Source: Portulaca oleracea (taxonomy: Eukaryota > Streptophyta > Magnoliopsida > Caryophyllales > Portulacaceae). Taken from it: DNA of 64,000 nt. The position numbers and the translations under genes were made by a program. Under the pieces are notes generated by a model. That model was not told the DNA's origin, searched no databases, and worked only from the letters and a program-made list of their open reading frames with translations. The stretch is from positions 22,904,001 to 22,968,000 of the forward strand of contig CM055883.1 in assembly GCA_029582165.1 (NCBI GenBank), written 5' to 3'. Shown here piece by piece: positions 45,901 through 57,376 of the stretch; position 1 is the stretch's first letter; each line of letters starts with the position of its first letter.

Positions 45901-47976
45901 TATGTATAACCCGAGTTACAGCCAAAACCGTGAAGGTGTGTAAATTAATACGTTTTAAAGATTGCTGTTTTTGGAATGGGTAGAGATCCTTATGGGTTAA
46001 GCGTTGAACATGAAAGTTTTAGAGGACATTCTGAGCTTTTCGGAAAGGTATAGTATGCGTCCATACGATATCGGGAGAGAGAGATATGAGGTTTTTTCTG
46101 AAAGGCTGTAATCTGGGTTCTGCCCAGAATTTTATTTACGTGTTCTGACTTAATGGCTATGGTTCGCCTCCTTAAGATGTTTTACTCAATTTGTGGTCAA
46201 CATAAGACTTGAAGTTTGTTCTGTAAGCTTTCCGAATGTGGGTTTTAGGCCTTCATTGATCATCGGGAGTGAGATTTATGAGTCTCCGATTGTTGGTTGG
46301 TAATCTGAGTTGCCCCAGAAAATGTTATGTGACTACCCATATTTATGGCCAAAAATCCGACTTGTTCCCATGATCAAATTAGTGGGTGGTCTAGATAAAA
46401 GTTGTAGTATGTGAACCAAGCTTTCCAAAAATTCCTCTTATGTGAGATTTCGATAAGTGGAGTTCGAGATATGATTTTCCGAATAATTGAGGTTTAAATG
46501 GTTATATCTTTTGGGCGACTTGAAAAGACAATAGTATTTAACATCCTTAGCCATGTTTCTAGTCTTTATGGTCAACTTCAAAGTTGAGGTGTATGTTCTA
46601 AGCTTCCCGAAAGGTCCTTTTATGCATTGGTTCGATATCCGAAGAATGGAATAGGACTTTAGGAGTACGCCTTAAGGAGCGAGTTCATTATTAATGTTTA
46701 TAGGAAATTACCTAGCTTAGATCCTAATTCATTATCTTTATCTTTTTTAAGTTTCCTCAAGAGATCGTTGCACCACCATTCAAGTCCCTACTCATGTCGG
46801 ACGTGTTTCAAGTTTTCAGGTACGCAAATTGTTTAATCCTTCATCTTAACTCCAATATCTACTATTTATATTTCAAGTCATGACTAATGATCTATACTTC
46901 ATGTTTTAAGTGGTCCCGCCCATTTATTCTAGCTAGCCACGTGAAGTGCTAGCCCCATTTCTAGATGCTCCTGATCAGAGTGTCCTAATGACCTGGCCAG
47001 TGTCGACTGTTTATCAGTCACCCAATCCAAACTTAGATCGGTTTGGGCATGCGCGTGTGTGAAGTGCTTAGCACTGATCATAAGGGATACCACTCAATTA
47101 TCTATCGCAAGATACATTTATTCTACTTATATATATATATATTCAACAATTTATTTCATTTCCCCTTTCCCGTTTTCGAAAAGTTTTAACGGGCCATCAA
47201 GAAAGTTTGTGGTGAAATGCATTTTACTTATTAGAGGTTTGTGTACTGAGTGTTTCCCCCACTCATTTCCAAATGTTTTAATGTTTTGTTTTAGGCGGCC
47301 CGATCACTCAAGTCAAGTGAGATCAAGTGGAGTGTTTCTCCTAGTCAAGTAAAGGAGATAGTGATGCTCTTCGGAGTGGATTTCAATGGGTGATGTGGAA
47401 TCTAGGAACCAAGTATGGTAATTGATGTATAAATGTATGAGTGTTTAGTTGTTATCCAACTTTATTCTTGTATGGTGGTTTATGTAATTGCGAACTTGGA
47501 GTTGGAGTCGTCGTTGTTGATTTGTGGTTGTGATTATTGTTGTTCGGTTGTTGCCTTGTCCGTTGTTGGGACGGCGGTAATACCCCTAATCCTTAAGATT
47601 TCCGCTGCGCTAATCACGGGTTTGCGAGCGGTTAGTGAGTAACCCGGGATTGCGGATTTGGGGCGTTACACAGCCCATGGACAATTAAAACTCGCGCGGG
47701 TTTTAACAGTCCATGATGGCCCGTTTGCCTTCTGCTGGGCCTGGATATGGTATTTGGGCCAAAACTGAATTATTTTTAAAGTATTTCGGTGTAATTTTGA
47801 GTGATTAAATAATAAAAAACGGAATTATAAATAAATAAAGTTTCATCATCCCGAAAATGAATTTCAAAAAATAAAAATATCTTTATTTAAGGATTAAACA
47901 ACCTTAGTCGGCTCCCGATCATTAAGTAGCGCATCCGAGAACAATTTCCTCGAACGGGGATTTTCCGGGTCCTACA
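42963..47976 (+). repeat. 5' LTR of element D, with nested solo LTR
   Basis: Starts TGTAGACACCAGATTTTG and ends GGGTCCTACA. It carries six AAAACCCGCGCGGGTTTT-like palindromes (43285, 43362, 43441, 43525, 44450, 47687). The TATA box is at about 43708 (CTATAAATACC). Confidence 0.92.
44517..47670 (+). mobile_element. Solo LTR, Tekay/Del-type chromovirus, 3154 bp
   Basis: Starts TGTAACAACCCGCCC and ends GGGGCGTTACA, ends typical of Tekay-like Ty3 elements. A perfect 5-bp duplication CAGCC flanks it (44512-44516 and 47671-47675). Such elements have LTRs of several kb, so one solo LTR of this length is expected. There is a GC-rich part at about 45070-45180. No internal coding sequence or second LTR exists, so it formed by unequal recombination. 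Confidence 0.9.
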
Positions 47977-47979
47977 GAT

Positions 47980-47998
47980 TGGCGACTCCACCGGGGAC
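47980..47998 (+). other. Primer binding site of element D
   Basis: TGGCGACTCCACCGGGGAC, three bases (GAT) after the LTR. Type used by Tat/Ogre elements, attributed to tRNA-Arg. Confidence 0.82.
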
Positions 47999-50570
47999 TT
48001 AAACTTAAAAAGAGGGTAAAACTTGAACAAATCGGATTAATTTGAAATTGTAAAACGGAAAAGTTGATTTATTTCGTGATTTTATAATTCTTTTTAGGCA
48101 TCCTTTGCATACCGGGCCACTAATCGCGTCTTTTGACACGTTAGCACAAAAGTGACGGTTAAGTTATACCTAGGTGATTCCCTCGAGAACGGGCGGGCCA
48201 CTACTTGTGGGATGCACCCTATATCGCCAAGCGTTTGGTCCCCTCTCTCCCCACATTACACTCAAAGGGCTTCCTTGAAGTTCTTTGAGCAATACCTCAC
48301 AGTCCTTACCCAAGGGTATGGAGCACGGAGATGAAAACGTGCGGTAGGCCATGTAATCCAACCATAGAAAAATCCATGAACATAGAACCTTGGTTTAGGG
48401 TATCCCCTCATGTTGTATGCTATGTGCTATGTGCTACCCCCTTCCCCTTTTTTCTTCTTTTGTTTTAGAGTCGACTCTAGTTTAGAGGTTTTGTTCTAGT
48501 CCATATAAAATTCATTGGGTTGAGAAAATGATTATTTATTAATTAGAATATTTGACTCAAAAAGCATCATGGTTAGCCCAAGTGGAAGGGCCCATTTATG
48601 CTTGAAAGATGATTATTTTGATTAATAAATAAAAATCGACTCACCTCTAATGATATTATATGGCCCTTTACAAAATTCTACTAATGAGGGTCCAAAAAGT
48701 TAATTAAAAAAGACCGACAAAGTTAATGGATAGCGTTTTAGACTGCATAATAGTCACTAGGTTTGAGTAAATTAATTTGCCGATTTAATTAATAAATCCA
48801 TCACATTTATGATCGTCCTGTTGTTAGGCCTAACCATATTGGATTTGTCAATTAAACCCATAAATTAAGATATTGTTTTAGTCCGCGTAATAATCGTTGG
48901 GTTTGAAAAGAAATAAGTTAATAAACTCGAATGATTAACGTTAAATTTTACGGTCGGCCCGGTGGTGAAGCCCATCCATTTTCGAAGTTGATTATCCTTG
49001 TTTATCGATTCATTTTAACTCACCTTTGATGATTTTATTCGGCCCTTCTCAATATTCTCTTACTCATGGTCCAAAGAAAATTGATTAATAATAAACAAAG
49101 TCAGTGTGTGTTGTTCTAGCCCGCGTAATAGTCTCAAGGTTAGAGAAGATAAATTCATAAACTTGATCATTAAGTCTAACAAATCCATGGTCGGCCCGTT
49201 GTTAAGCTCATCCAAGGTGGAATTAATAATTGAGTTTATAAGTATGTTTTAACTCGCATTTTGATGGCTTTATTCGGTCCTTTACAACATCCATTCTCCT
49301 TGAGTTAAATAAATAAAAATGTTTTGGGTCACAATAAAAAAAAAGGTGTGTAAATAGAAGTCAAGTTGTCAGTGTGTTAAGCATTATTCTAGTCCGCATA
49401 ATAGCCAACATAGCTTGAGCTGTCTGAGTAGTTGGGCCAAGTTACGGATTCTCCTTAAAACGGTCGGCCTGTGGTTTAGGCCCATCCGAATTGAGAAACA
49501 CTGACTTGTGCTTTCCAACTTTTGTCGATTCGCTATATTTGACTTTATCCGGCCCTTTATAATGCTCTTGTTGTAAAAAGTATTGTTGAGTTGCTTCATG
49601 AGTCAGTGTATAGGTGTCTTACATGTTAGGAGGTATCATCTATGGTCTAGTAAACCCAGGTCATAGATGAGTCTTTGTTTCAGAGTCTACATGTAAATGT
49701 CTTTCAGTCTTGAGAAAGTCTCATACAAGGTCATGTCATATGTGAATATTTTCTTAAGTCAATATGTGTGTTTTGTTTTTGAAAGTCTAAACCTGGGTCA
49801 TGGGTGAATCTTTAGTCTAGGTCATAAGTGGGTCTTTTCCTGGGTTAATGTGTGTTTGTGTCTTTTAGAAAGTCCAGTGTAAACCCAGGTCATGGGGTGA
49901 GTCTTTGTCAGGATATGAGTGTCTTTTTCTTTAGGAAGCATCATATAAGGTCTAGGATGAATCTTTGTGATAGTGTCTGCATGTAAGTGTCTTGCATTCT
50001 TTAGAAGGTCTCATATAGATTCATAAGTCATGTAAACCCATGTCATGGGTGAGTCCTTTTCCAGAGTCAACATACAAATGTCATGCATTATAGAAGTCTC
50101 CTATAGGGTCTAAGTCGTGCAAACCCATGCCATGAGTTAGTCGTTCAGTCGTTTCTCGAGTTAGCGTGTAGGTGTCTATCATTCTTAGAAATTCTCGTAT
50201 AAGGACTAAGTCATGGGAAAGTCTGTGTCTAGAGTCATCATGTAAATATCTGTCTTTTTTTAGAAGTCTAGTGTAACCCCATGTCATAGGTTAGTCTTTC
50301 CGGGTCAGCATATAGGCATTTGCACTTTAGGAAGTCCCATATAGAATATAGAACATGTGGACCCATGTCGTGGGTAAGTCTTTCCTTGAGTCGACATATA
50401 GAAGTCTTGCATCGTAGGAAGTCCCATACAGATCAGTTAGCGCTTTCAAACCCATGTTCTAGGTGAGTTTATCCCGAGTCAGCATATAAGCTTTTTTTTC
50501 ATTTTAGGAAGTCCATGTAGATCATTTAGGTCATGCATGCTCTGGGATGAGTTTTTCTTCATTTGTCTAG
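47999..50570 (+). mobile_element. Repeat-rich leader of element D
   Basis: Non-coding. A degenerate tandem series with GTTTTAGTCCGCGTAATAG-like units begins near 48491, 48736, 48876, 49110 and 49387. A second series with GTCATGGGTGAGTCTTT-like units recurs about every 80-130 bp from 49665 to 50460, about eight copies. The same two series occur in the element starting at 60346. Confidence 0.8.
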
Positions 50571-53190
50571 TGTCAGGGTCAAGGCCTGAGCTACCTATAA
50601 AGGGAATATTTGGATGATGAGAAATTCTGCAGCTACAATAGATCCCGAGGGAACAACATAGAGCATTGTTAGACTATGAGCACATGATCTAGTCAGGGAA
50701 ACTGCCCCCACCGGAAGATGTACAAAGGACCAGACATAACATGGATTCCCCATAAGAGGACAAGGAAGGCATATCATCAAAGGAGCTTTAGAAGTAGCTA
50801 TAGTACTAGTTGTCAAGCATTTCATGCTCAGAGTCTGTTATAGTCATTTCTTCATTCATTTTTTTTCTCTTATTGCTAAGTGATCAAACAGAATTTCGTA
50901 CTTCTGTTTTTTACTTGAGTTGAGAAGTTCTCTGATCTATCCATCATCTATGCAAACCAAGTTTGACAAATTTCATATTCTCTTATCCTTCCATCTTTTC
51001 TGTGTGCCTCGTTCCCATCTTTTTATTTCATCGAATCCAAGGTTAAAAAAAAACAAAAAAAAGAGAAGTCAGTCTGCATTCATCAAGCAGGCTGGGCGAA
51101 AGGAGAGAAGACCAAAATCATCAGTCTCTTGAAAATGGACATCTCAATGCTCCTAGACCAGCAGCTTAAACAAAACGTGCCTAAGATAGGGGGCTACCGC
51201 CTCACCACCTATATCACCATCTGTGTCATCGGTTACCTTCTCATTCGCCCCAACATCTATCCTTACTTACCATCTACATCTCCATCTCCATCCCAAGTTC
51301 CCATTCACCAAATCATCCCTCTTTGTATCGCTCATAACAGGCATCGTTCAAAAAAAAAAAAAACCTTAGCCTTGTCCAACCCAATCATTCTCCTCATAAC
51401 CAATCAATATCTACCCCAAATCCAAAAGGTATGTTGTGACTAGTGTCGTCAAAACAAGAACATGAGTCAATCCCATGGAGAAGAAAGTTGAAAAAAAGAG
51501 GAAGAAAGCGAAAAAAAAAGAAAAAAGAAGAAAGGGAGGAAAAACAAAAAAGAAAAAAAAGGAAAGACGGTGATGCACACCTCAGAAAACCTCATCTCAA
51601 ACCTTCACCTCATCATCCATACACATCAGCCTTCTATAACCTTCACAAACCTTTCATCCATCCATAACCTGCATATGAACCCTCAAACCTTCATGACCAT
51701 CTTTTCGAACCGATAAGTCTTCCTCGAGGCACTATCCATTAAAGTTGCGCTTAAAGAACTACGATTGGCCTGATTCCACCTCGGATACGTAGGAAAACCT
51801 CCTTGAGGCGTGACCGCTGCAAGGAGCATCCTTTGTCCTCAAAATATTGGTCTTTCAAAAAAAAAAAGAGAGGCTAGCTGGGAATCCCAGGCTAGGCAAA
51901 AGGAGAGTGAGAAAATAAGAGAGGCTAGCCTGAAAACCCGTCAGGGCAGGTTAGGCAAAAGGAGAGGAAACCCTGGATTTTATCTGTCATCATCATCAAC
52001 CCTCCATCTTCCTTCCGTCGAACGTAGACATTATTCCATGACCATGTTCCAACCTTTTCCCAAGAGATGATGTCGTACCTCATTTGACCATCTCTTCAAG
52101 ACACGATCATTCTTGAGTGTCTCCCTATCTCGTTCATCAATAAACTCTCATCTACCATCCCTTTCAACCCTTTCTCAAGAGGTGATGTTTATCCCATTTG
52201 ACCATCTCTTCTCCCCTCCAAGACATGATCATTCTTAAGTATCTCCACATCCCATCGTCCACCATCTCTTTCTCCAAACATCTTCCAACCCTTTTTAGCC
52301 TTTTCATCCCATCTCACCCTTTGAGGACTTTTCAGCTCAGTCATTAGTGCAAGTATGAGGCTCTATTCTTAATGCCCACTCTTAAGTACGCCTAAGTGTG
52401 GCTTACTTCTTAGCAAGAGCAAGAGCCGTCCACATCAGATCAGTGGCTAATTAGCAACCACATGATCATGAACAGACTAAAAAACAAGCTACTCTAAGCT
52501 GGGGGCTCGTGCTACCTTTGTGACATCGTTCAAGACATTTATCGGAGATAGTTTCAAAGAGGGACACTTACTCCCTATCTTACAAGGTCCTGGTCTTCAA
52601 TCTCATAGACGTCCTAATAGTGGTCTCATCAAGAAAGAAAAAAAAAAGAGAGAGAAAGAAAAAAAGAAAAGAAAAAGGAAAAAAAAGAAAAAGAAAAAAA
52701 AGATAAAAAAAAGATAAAAAGAAAAAGAAAAGAGGGGCTAACTTGAAAACCCTTTGAGAAAGTTAAGAAAAAGGAGAGATTGAGACTTACTACTAAGGAC
52801 GATGCCTCCTCCTATTTATGGTCCCCATGCATCATCTCGTCAATCCACATCGAAATTGGGGGCTTGCAAATCCCCAAGGTGCTCTCCAAAGTAGGACTGT
52901 GTCATCGAGAGTCTACGTCGAACTGGGGGCTTGTCATACATCATCATACATTTGCAAGCAATCAAGGTCATCTACATGGTCATTCAAGAAACGGGTTCTT
53001 CAGGCCTGTTGCCTCCATCATTGTTCCCTATTCCAAGGGTCGAAACATTACTCATCCTGAATTTTCCTGAAATTCCCCACGAGTGGCCTTAATCCTTAGA
53101 AAGCATTTTCTTAGGGAGTCATGGTTTTAGGAAAGCATTGTCTTAGGAAAGCATTGTCTTAGAGAATCTTTGTCTAAAGTCTGGGGGTTG
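50571..53190 (+). mobile_element. Element D internal region, no coding domain recognised
   Basis: Purine-rich stretches around 51040-51070, 51480-51570, 51855-51870 and 52640-52735 give long Lys/Glu runs in translation that are composition artefacts. The segment 51030-51470 is shared with element B. Words such as CCAACCTTTTCCCAAGAGATG and TTTGACCATCTCTTC repeat twice (52040-52220). At 50571-50830 is a stretch without a match elsewhere in the window. Confidence 0.55.
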
Positions 53191-53530
53191 CCTGCATATA
53201 GAATTGCATGTGTAGAATAACATAAAGCACCATATGTATAATAGGTATGCATTGCGTCCATATGCCATGTCAGAGTCACATAGAGTCAGTTTATCTTGCA
53301 TACAATCGGTCTGTCGTGCATAAAGTTAATAGTCACGCATCGCATCGCGTGTGTCATGTCTAAACATAATAGGTTTGCATTGCATCCACATGCCATGTCA
53401 GAGTCACATTGAGTCAATTTGTCATGAATTGAGTCAATTTGTCATGCATCGAGTTAATTTGTCATGCATCATCAGCCAACTCTTGTTGGATAAGTTAGCA
53501 TTTAGTCAAGTCACGCATCATCAGCCAGAC
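53190..53530 (+). repeat. Degenerate short repeats, GTCATGCATCGAGT type
   Basis: Words ATGTCAGAGTCACA, GAGTCAATTTGTCATG and GTCATGCATC recur at short irregular intervals, giving a tandem-like array. Confidence 0.6.
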
Positions 53531-53754
53531 ACGAATGTCGACGCATGTCCGACACAAAGGACAAAATCTTCACTTGACTAATACGGATCAACGACCGGGC
53601 AAATTCAAGAATCCATTCCCCCACAGTGAAATTTTGGCACCTATGCGCCTGAAGCAAAATTTAAGGAAAATAAGGGTCATCGACAAAGTTTCAGTGAAGT
53701 TCCTCATCATCAAATTGCCATTATCCAGAGCCACCGGCAGAGCTCGGCGCAATC

Positions 53755-53960
53755 GCGGAGTCATAAACATCGGGAAAATTCGATCCGTCTCGGGAAAAGC
53801 CGTTGGGCATCATCTACATCACGAAAATCTGATTCGCCTAGGGAGAATCCATTAGGCATCATCAACATTGATTCGCCTTGGGAAGATCTGTTGGCCATCA
53901 TCAACTACATCAGGAAAATACGATCTACCTCGGGAAAATCCGATGGGCATCATCGAAACC
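53755..53960 (+). repeat. Tandem repeat, CGGGAAAATCCGATGGGCATCAT type
   Basis: About five imperfect units of roughly 35-40 bp. Inverted counterpart of the repeat at 18500-18745 in B. Confidence 0.75.
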
Positions 53961-54039
53961 GGGAAAGACTGGGACATCGACAGAAACAAAGGAGAAAGGG
54001 ATATTAACCGCGATCAATCTGCCAGGCGAGGGAGCTATC

Positions 54040-54375
54040 ACTAACACCAGGTCACCGTTAAAAGGCGCCATCATCATCCATCTTCCAGTCGCCACATAAA
54101 AGAGCACCAACATCATCCATCCACACAACCCAAAACTGACAGCCCAAAGACTGCGACCCAAGGGTTTCCAAAGCTCGGGTAAAAATCTGAACCCTCCTAA
54201 CATGTCGATGAAACTAATACTTGATTTTCTTGTGATTTCCAGGTCGCCGTTAAAAGGGACCTTGCACCATTTGGTTGCCGCATAAAAGAGCACCATTCAG
54301 TTGCCGCATAAAAGAGCATCATTCAGGTCGCTGCTAAAAAGGGACCATACATCATCCGATTGCCACATAAAAGAG
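54040..54375 (+). repeat. Degenerate tandem repeat, GTCGCCGYWTAAAAGRGC type
   Basis: Units with GTCGCCGTTAAAAGG or GTTGCCGCATAAAAGAGCACC; inverted counterpart of 18120-18370 in B. Confidence 0.75.
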
Positions 54376-54392
54376 CACCATCATCAACAATA

Positions 54393-54870
54393 GTCGTCCA
54401 ACGGATGCCGCTTAAAGGTCTCCGACGATGTTGGCAGCAACAGTCGTCCAACGGATGCCACTTAAAGGCCTCCGACGATGTTAGCAAACAACAGTCGCCC
54501 AACGGATGCCACCTAAAGGTTTCCGACGATATCATCAGCAGTAGTCGTCCAACGGTTACCACCTAAAGCTTTCCGACGACATCATCATCAGCAACAGCCG
54601 TCGTCCAACGGTTGCCACCTAAAGGTTTCCGACGACATCATCGACATCATCAGTCGTCCAACGGTTGCCACCTAAAGGTTTCCGACGACATCATCGACAT
54701 CTCCAGTCGTCCAACGGTTGCCACCTAAAGGCCTCCGACGACTCCATCATCAGCATCAGTCGTCCAACGGTTGCCACCTTAAGGTTTCCAACGACATCAA
54801 CATCATCAGCATCAGTCGTCCAACGGTTGCCACCTAAAGGCCTCCGACGACAGCGCCGACATCATCCACC
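54393..54870 (+). repeat. Nine-copy tandem array, 50-56 bp unit
   Basis: Each unit starts with GTCGTCCAACGG and contains GCCACCTAAAGG and CCGACGA. Starts at 54393, 54443, 54494, 54544, 54600, 54653, 54706, 54759 and 54815. It sits in the 3' region of D, just before the polypurine tract, where Tat/Ogre elements often carry tandem repeats. Confidence 0.93.
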
Positions 54871-54976
54871 TTCCGGTCGCCACATAAAAGAGCACCGACA
54901 GCATCCATCTTCAAGTCAAACGTCAAGCAGTCAACAACTCAGGCTACTTTGACCTTCGTCCTATTCGGACTCGATC

Positions 54977-54986
54977 AAAGTGGGGG
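54977..54986 (+). other. Polypurine tract of element D
   Basis: AAAGTGGGGG, five bases before the 3' LTR. Confidence 0.8.
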
Positions 54987-54991
54987 CTCTC

Positions 54992-56822
54992 TATAGATAT
55001 CAGATTTTTTTACCGGGACAAGTGTACAAATCAAGCATAACAAGAAAAGAGGCTAGCATGAAAGAAAATCCAATGGGCCTTGCTCAATCAAAAGCTATCG
55101 GGCCAACCCACCACAAAAAGCCTTCATTTTCCACCCTTTCCACATACATATGCCCACCATTTCGAATCCCGTTTTTTCCATAAGTCTTGTTGGCCCTATT
55201 TCTTGTGATGAGAGTAAAGTACGCATCATAAGCGTTCCAATGCCTTTTGAATCGCCTCAATCGGAGTTCGGATGAAAGAGTTATGGTCGTTCGAAGTTGC
55301 ACTTAGCAATTTCAAAACCCACGTGGGTTTTAATAATTCTCAGGCCCAAAAACCTGGCCCAGTAAGCAGATCTGGGGAAGTACCTGGAACAAAACCCGCA
55401 CAGGTTTTAATTATGGTAGGCGGCCCAGAAACAGAACCAGCCCAATGCGCGCCCCGGCCTAGCTACTTCAAAACCCACACGGGTTATCTACTGGCCAAAG
55501 CGTGTCGTTTTGCTCCGTCCACGTCAGCGATCCGTGTGCGGGAAATATAAAACCCGCGGGGGTTTTATCTTCAGAATCCGGCGCTAAAAATCTTGATCAT
55601 CCCCATGATATTAGCCCATGTGCATTTGAGTTTGCCCTTGACATGGATGATACGTGATTGCATGGGGATGGAGGGCATGATCCAAGGGATGTGCCCCCTC
55701 CATTTCCCTCCTAAACACCACCCTAATCACCTATAAATACACCCCTCCATTCCATTCATTTTCACCAACTAACATCATTATTCTACCCTCATTTCATCAA
55801 CAATCATCCCTTATTCTACCAAATTTCCATCACTCCCTTAAAATTCCCTCATTCATAATCAGTCTCTAAACCTCTCCTAATCACTTTTTTCACATCCATA
55901 TCATCACCATAATACCATTTCCTAAACCACTTCTATCTTTCCATCAAAGTCCAAGATCAAGGCAAAGTCAAGAGTTTCAACCGGTGCATTCGGGCTCCTA
56001 AAATCAAAAGAGGTTCGCTTTATTGCTTTCTTTATTATCGTTGTTTAATCATGTAATTTGTACATTAATTCATTTACTTGTGCATATTTTGTAAATCAAA
56101 AACCTCATTTTATATTGCATGATGATGAATATAATTTCGCGAAATTAATTAAACTTCTCCCTGCTCTTTTTCATTTTAATGTTGATTTTAGTAGAGTCTC
56201 TTTTCTAATAGGCTAATTCGAGAGTTCTTATAATTCTCGAATTTGTAACGTTACCCCCGAACTTAGAATCGAGTTTCGTAGACCGGAGTTATTTTTATTA
56301 TTTTTAAGGTTTGTCGGTTTCCTTAAATCGACTGGCGACTCATAATTCTCTTTATAACCCGTTTAATTATTTTAAACATACGAATTTACACCAAAATATT
56401 TTAAAAAATGATTTAGTATTTTCCATACACGAATCCAAGGCTAAAACCGAGAGAAAATGGGCCAGAAATTGATAAAACCCCCGCGGGTTTTATCAGTTTC
56501 AATCCATACTCTCTGGCCCAGTGAAAGTCACGGTCCAGCCCATGGACAATTAAAATCCGCGCGGGTTTTAACAGTCTTTGACGGCCCGTTTGCCTTCTGC
56601 TGGGCCTGGATCTGGTATTTGGGTCAAAACTGAATTATTTTTGAAGTATTTCGGTGTAACTTCAAGCGATTAAATAATAAAAAACGGAACTATAAATAAA
56701 TAAAGAATCATCACCCCGAAAAATATCTTTATTTAAGGATTAAGCAACCTTAGTCTGCTCCCGATCATTAAGTAGCGCATCCGAGAACAATTTCCCCGAA
56801 CGGGAATTTTCCGGGTCCTACA
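54992..56822 (+). repeat. 3' LTR of element D
   Basis: Matches 42963-47976 apart from the nested solo LTR; the start has changed to TATAGATATCAG from TGTAGACACCAG. Six palindromes at 55314, 55391, 55470, 55549, 56474 and 56552. Confidence 0.92.
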
Positions 56823-56827
56823 CGCGG

Positions 56828-57376
56828 TAGAAGCAGCGAACAAAACAGTGGTGGGAATCATTAAGAAGATAGCCATCACTTACAAAGATTGGCCAGATAA
56901 GCTCCCATTCGCACTGTGGGGGTACTGGACATCCATATGGACTGCTACGGTCGTAACCCCTTAATCACTAGTTTATGGGATGGAAGTAGTTCTCTCGGTC
57001 GAGCTGGCAGTCCCTTCTTTACGAATAGTGGCAGAAAACCAACTCCAAAGGCGGAGTGGGCGCGATCCAGGTTTGAAGAGCTCACTTTGATGGACGAGAT
57101 GCGACTAAGAGCACTGCATAATGTACAACTGTACAAGTGTATCAAAGTAGGATCTCCCGAGCTTTCAGTAAAAAGGTTAAAGACCGCGCACTTCAGGAAG
57201 GTGATTTAGTGCTTAATGAAATGAAGGCGCTTCTACAAGACCCAAAAGGGAAATTTGCACCTAACTGGAAGGGACCTTATGCTATTAAGGACATCTTACC
57301 TGGTTGGACAGCTAGACTAATGACAACAGATGGAGAAGAGATGGTTCAACCTTCTAATCTGGATCAGCTCAAATGA
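56828..57376 (+). pseudogene. Integrase of element C, C-terminal part
   Basis: Resumes as VEAANKTVVGIIKKI with the third catalytic residue Glu at 56830-56832, then DWPDKLPFALW. Frameshifts follow. 57137-57376 codes KVKDRALQEGDLVLNEMKA and WKGPYAIKDILPGWTARLM, ending with a TGA. This is the integrase C-terminal (GPY/F-like) region. No chromodomain. Confidence 0.83.

Larger units (their letters stand above)
42963..56822 (+). mobile_element. Element D: LARD-like Tat retrotransposon without gag-pol
   Basis: LTRs 42963-47976 (with a nested 3.15-kb solo LTR) and 54992-56822; without the nested piece the 5' LTR is about 1.86 kb against 1.83 kb. Primer site at 47980-47998, polypurine tract AAAGTGGGGG at 54977-54986. 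A perfect 5-bp duplication CGCGG is at 42958-42962 and 56823-56827; removing D restores the integrase codons exactly. The internal 7.0 kb holds a repeat-rich leader and a repeat-rich 3' region but no gag, RT, RNase H or integrase motif. It matches the definition of a large retrotransposon derivative and depends on an active relative. Confidence 0.92.

Noticed and set aside
51443..52717. Lys/Glu/Arg-rich frames
   Set aside because: Purine-rich low-complexity tracts in the non-coding part of element D; no domain and not conserved in B.
54393..54870. CRISPR-like spacing of a repeated word
   Set aside because: Spacers are themselves similar, the genome is a plant, and no cas gene is present; it is a tandem repeat of a retroelement.
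54360..54952. Frames of about 70-95 residues over the nine-unit array
   Set aside because: Repeat-derived translation without known domain, on both strands.
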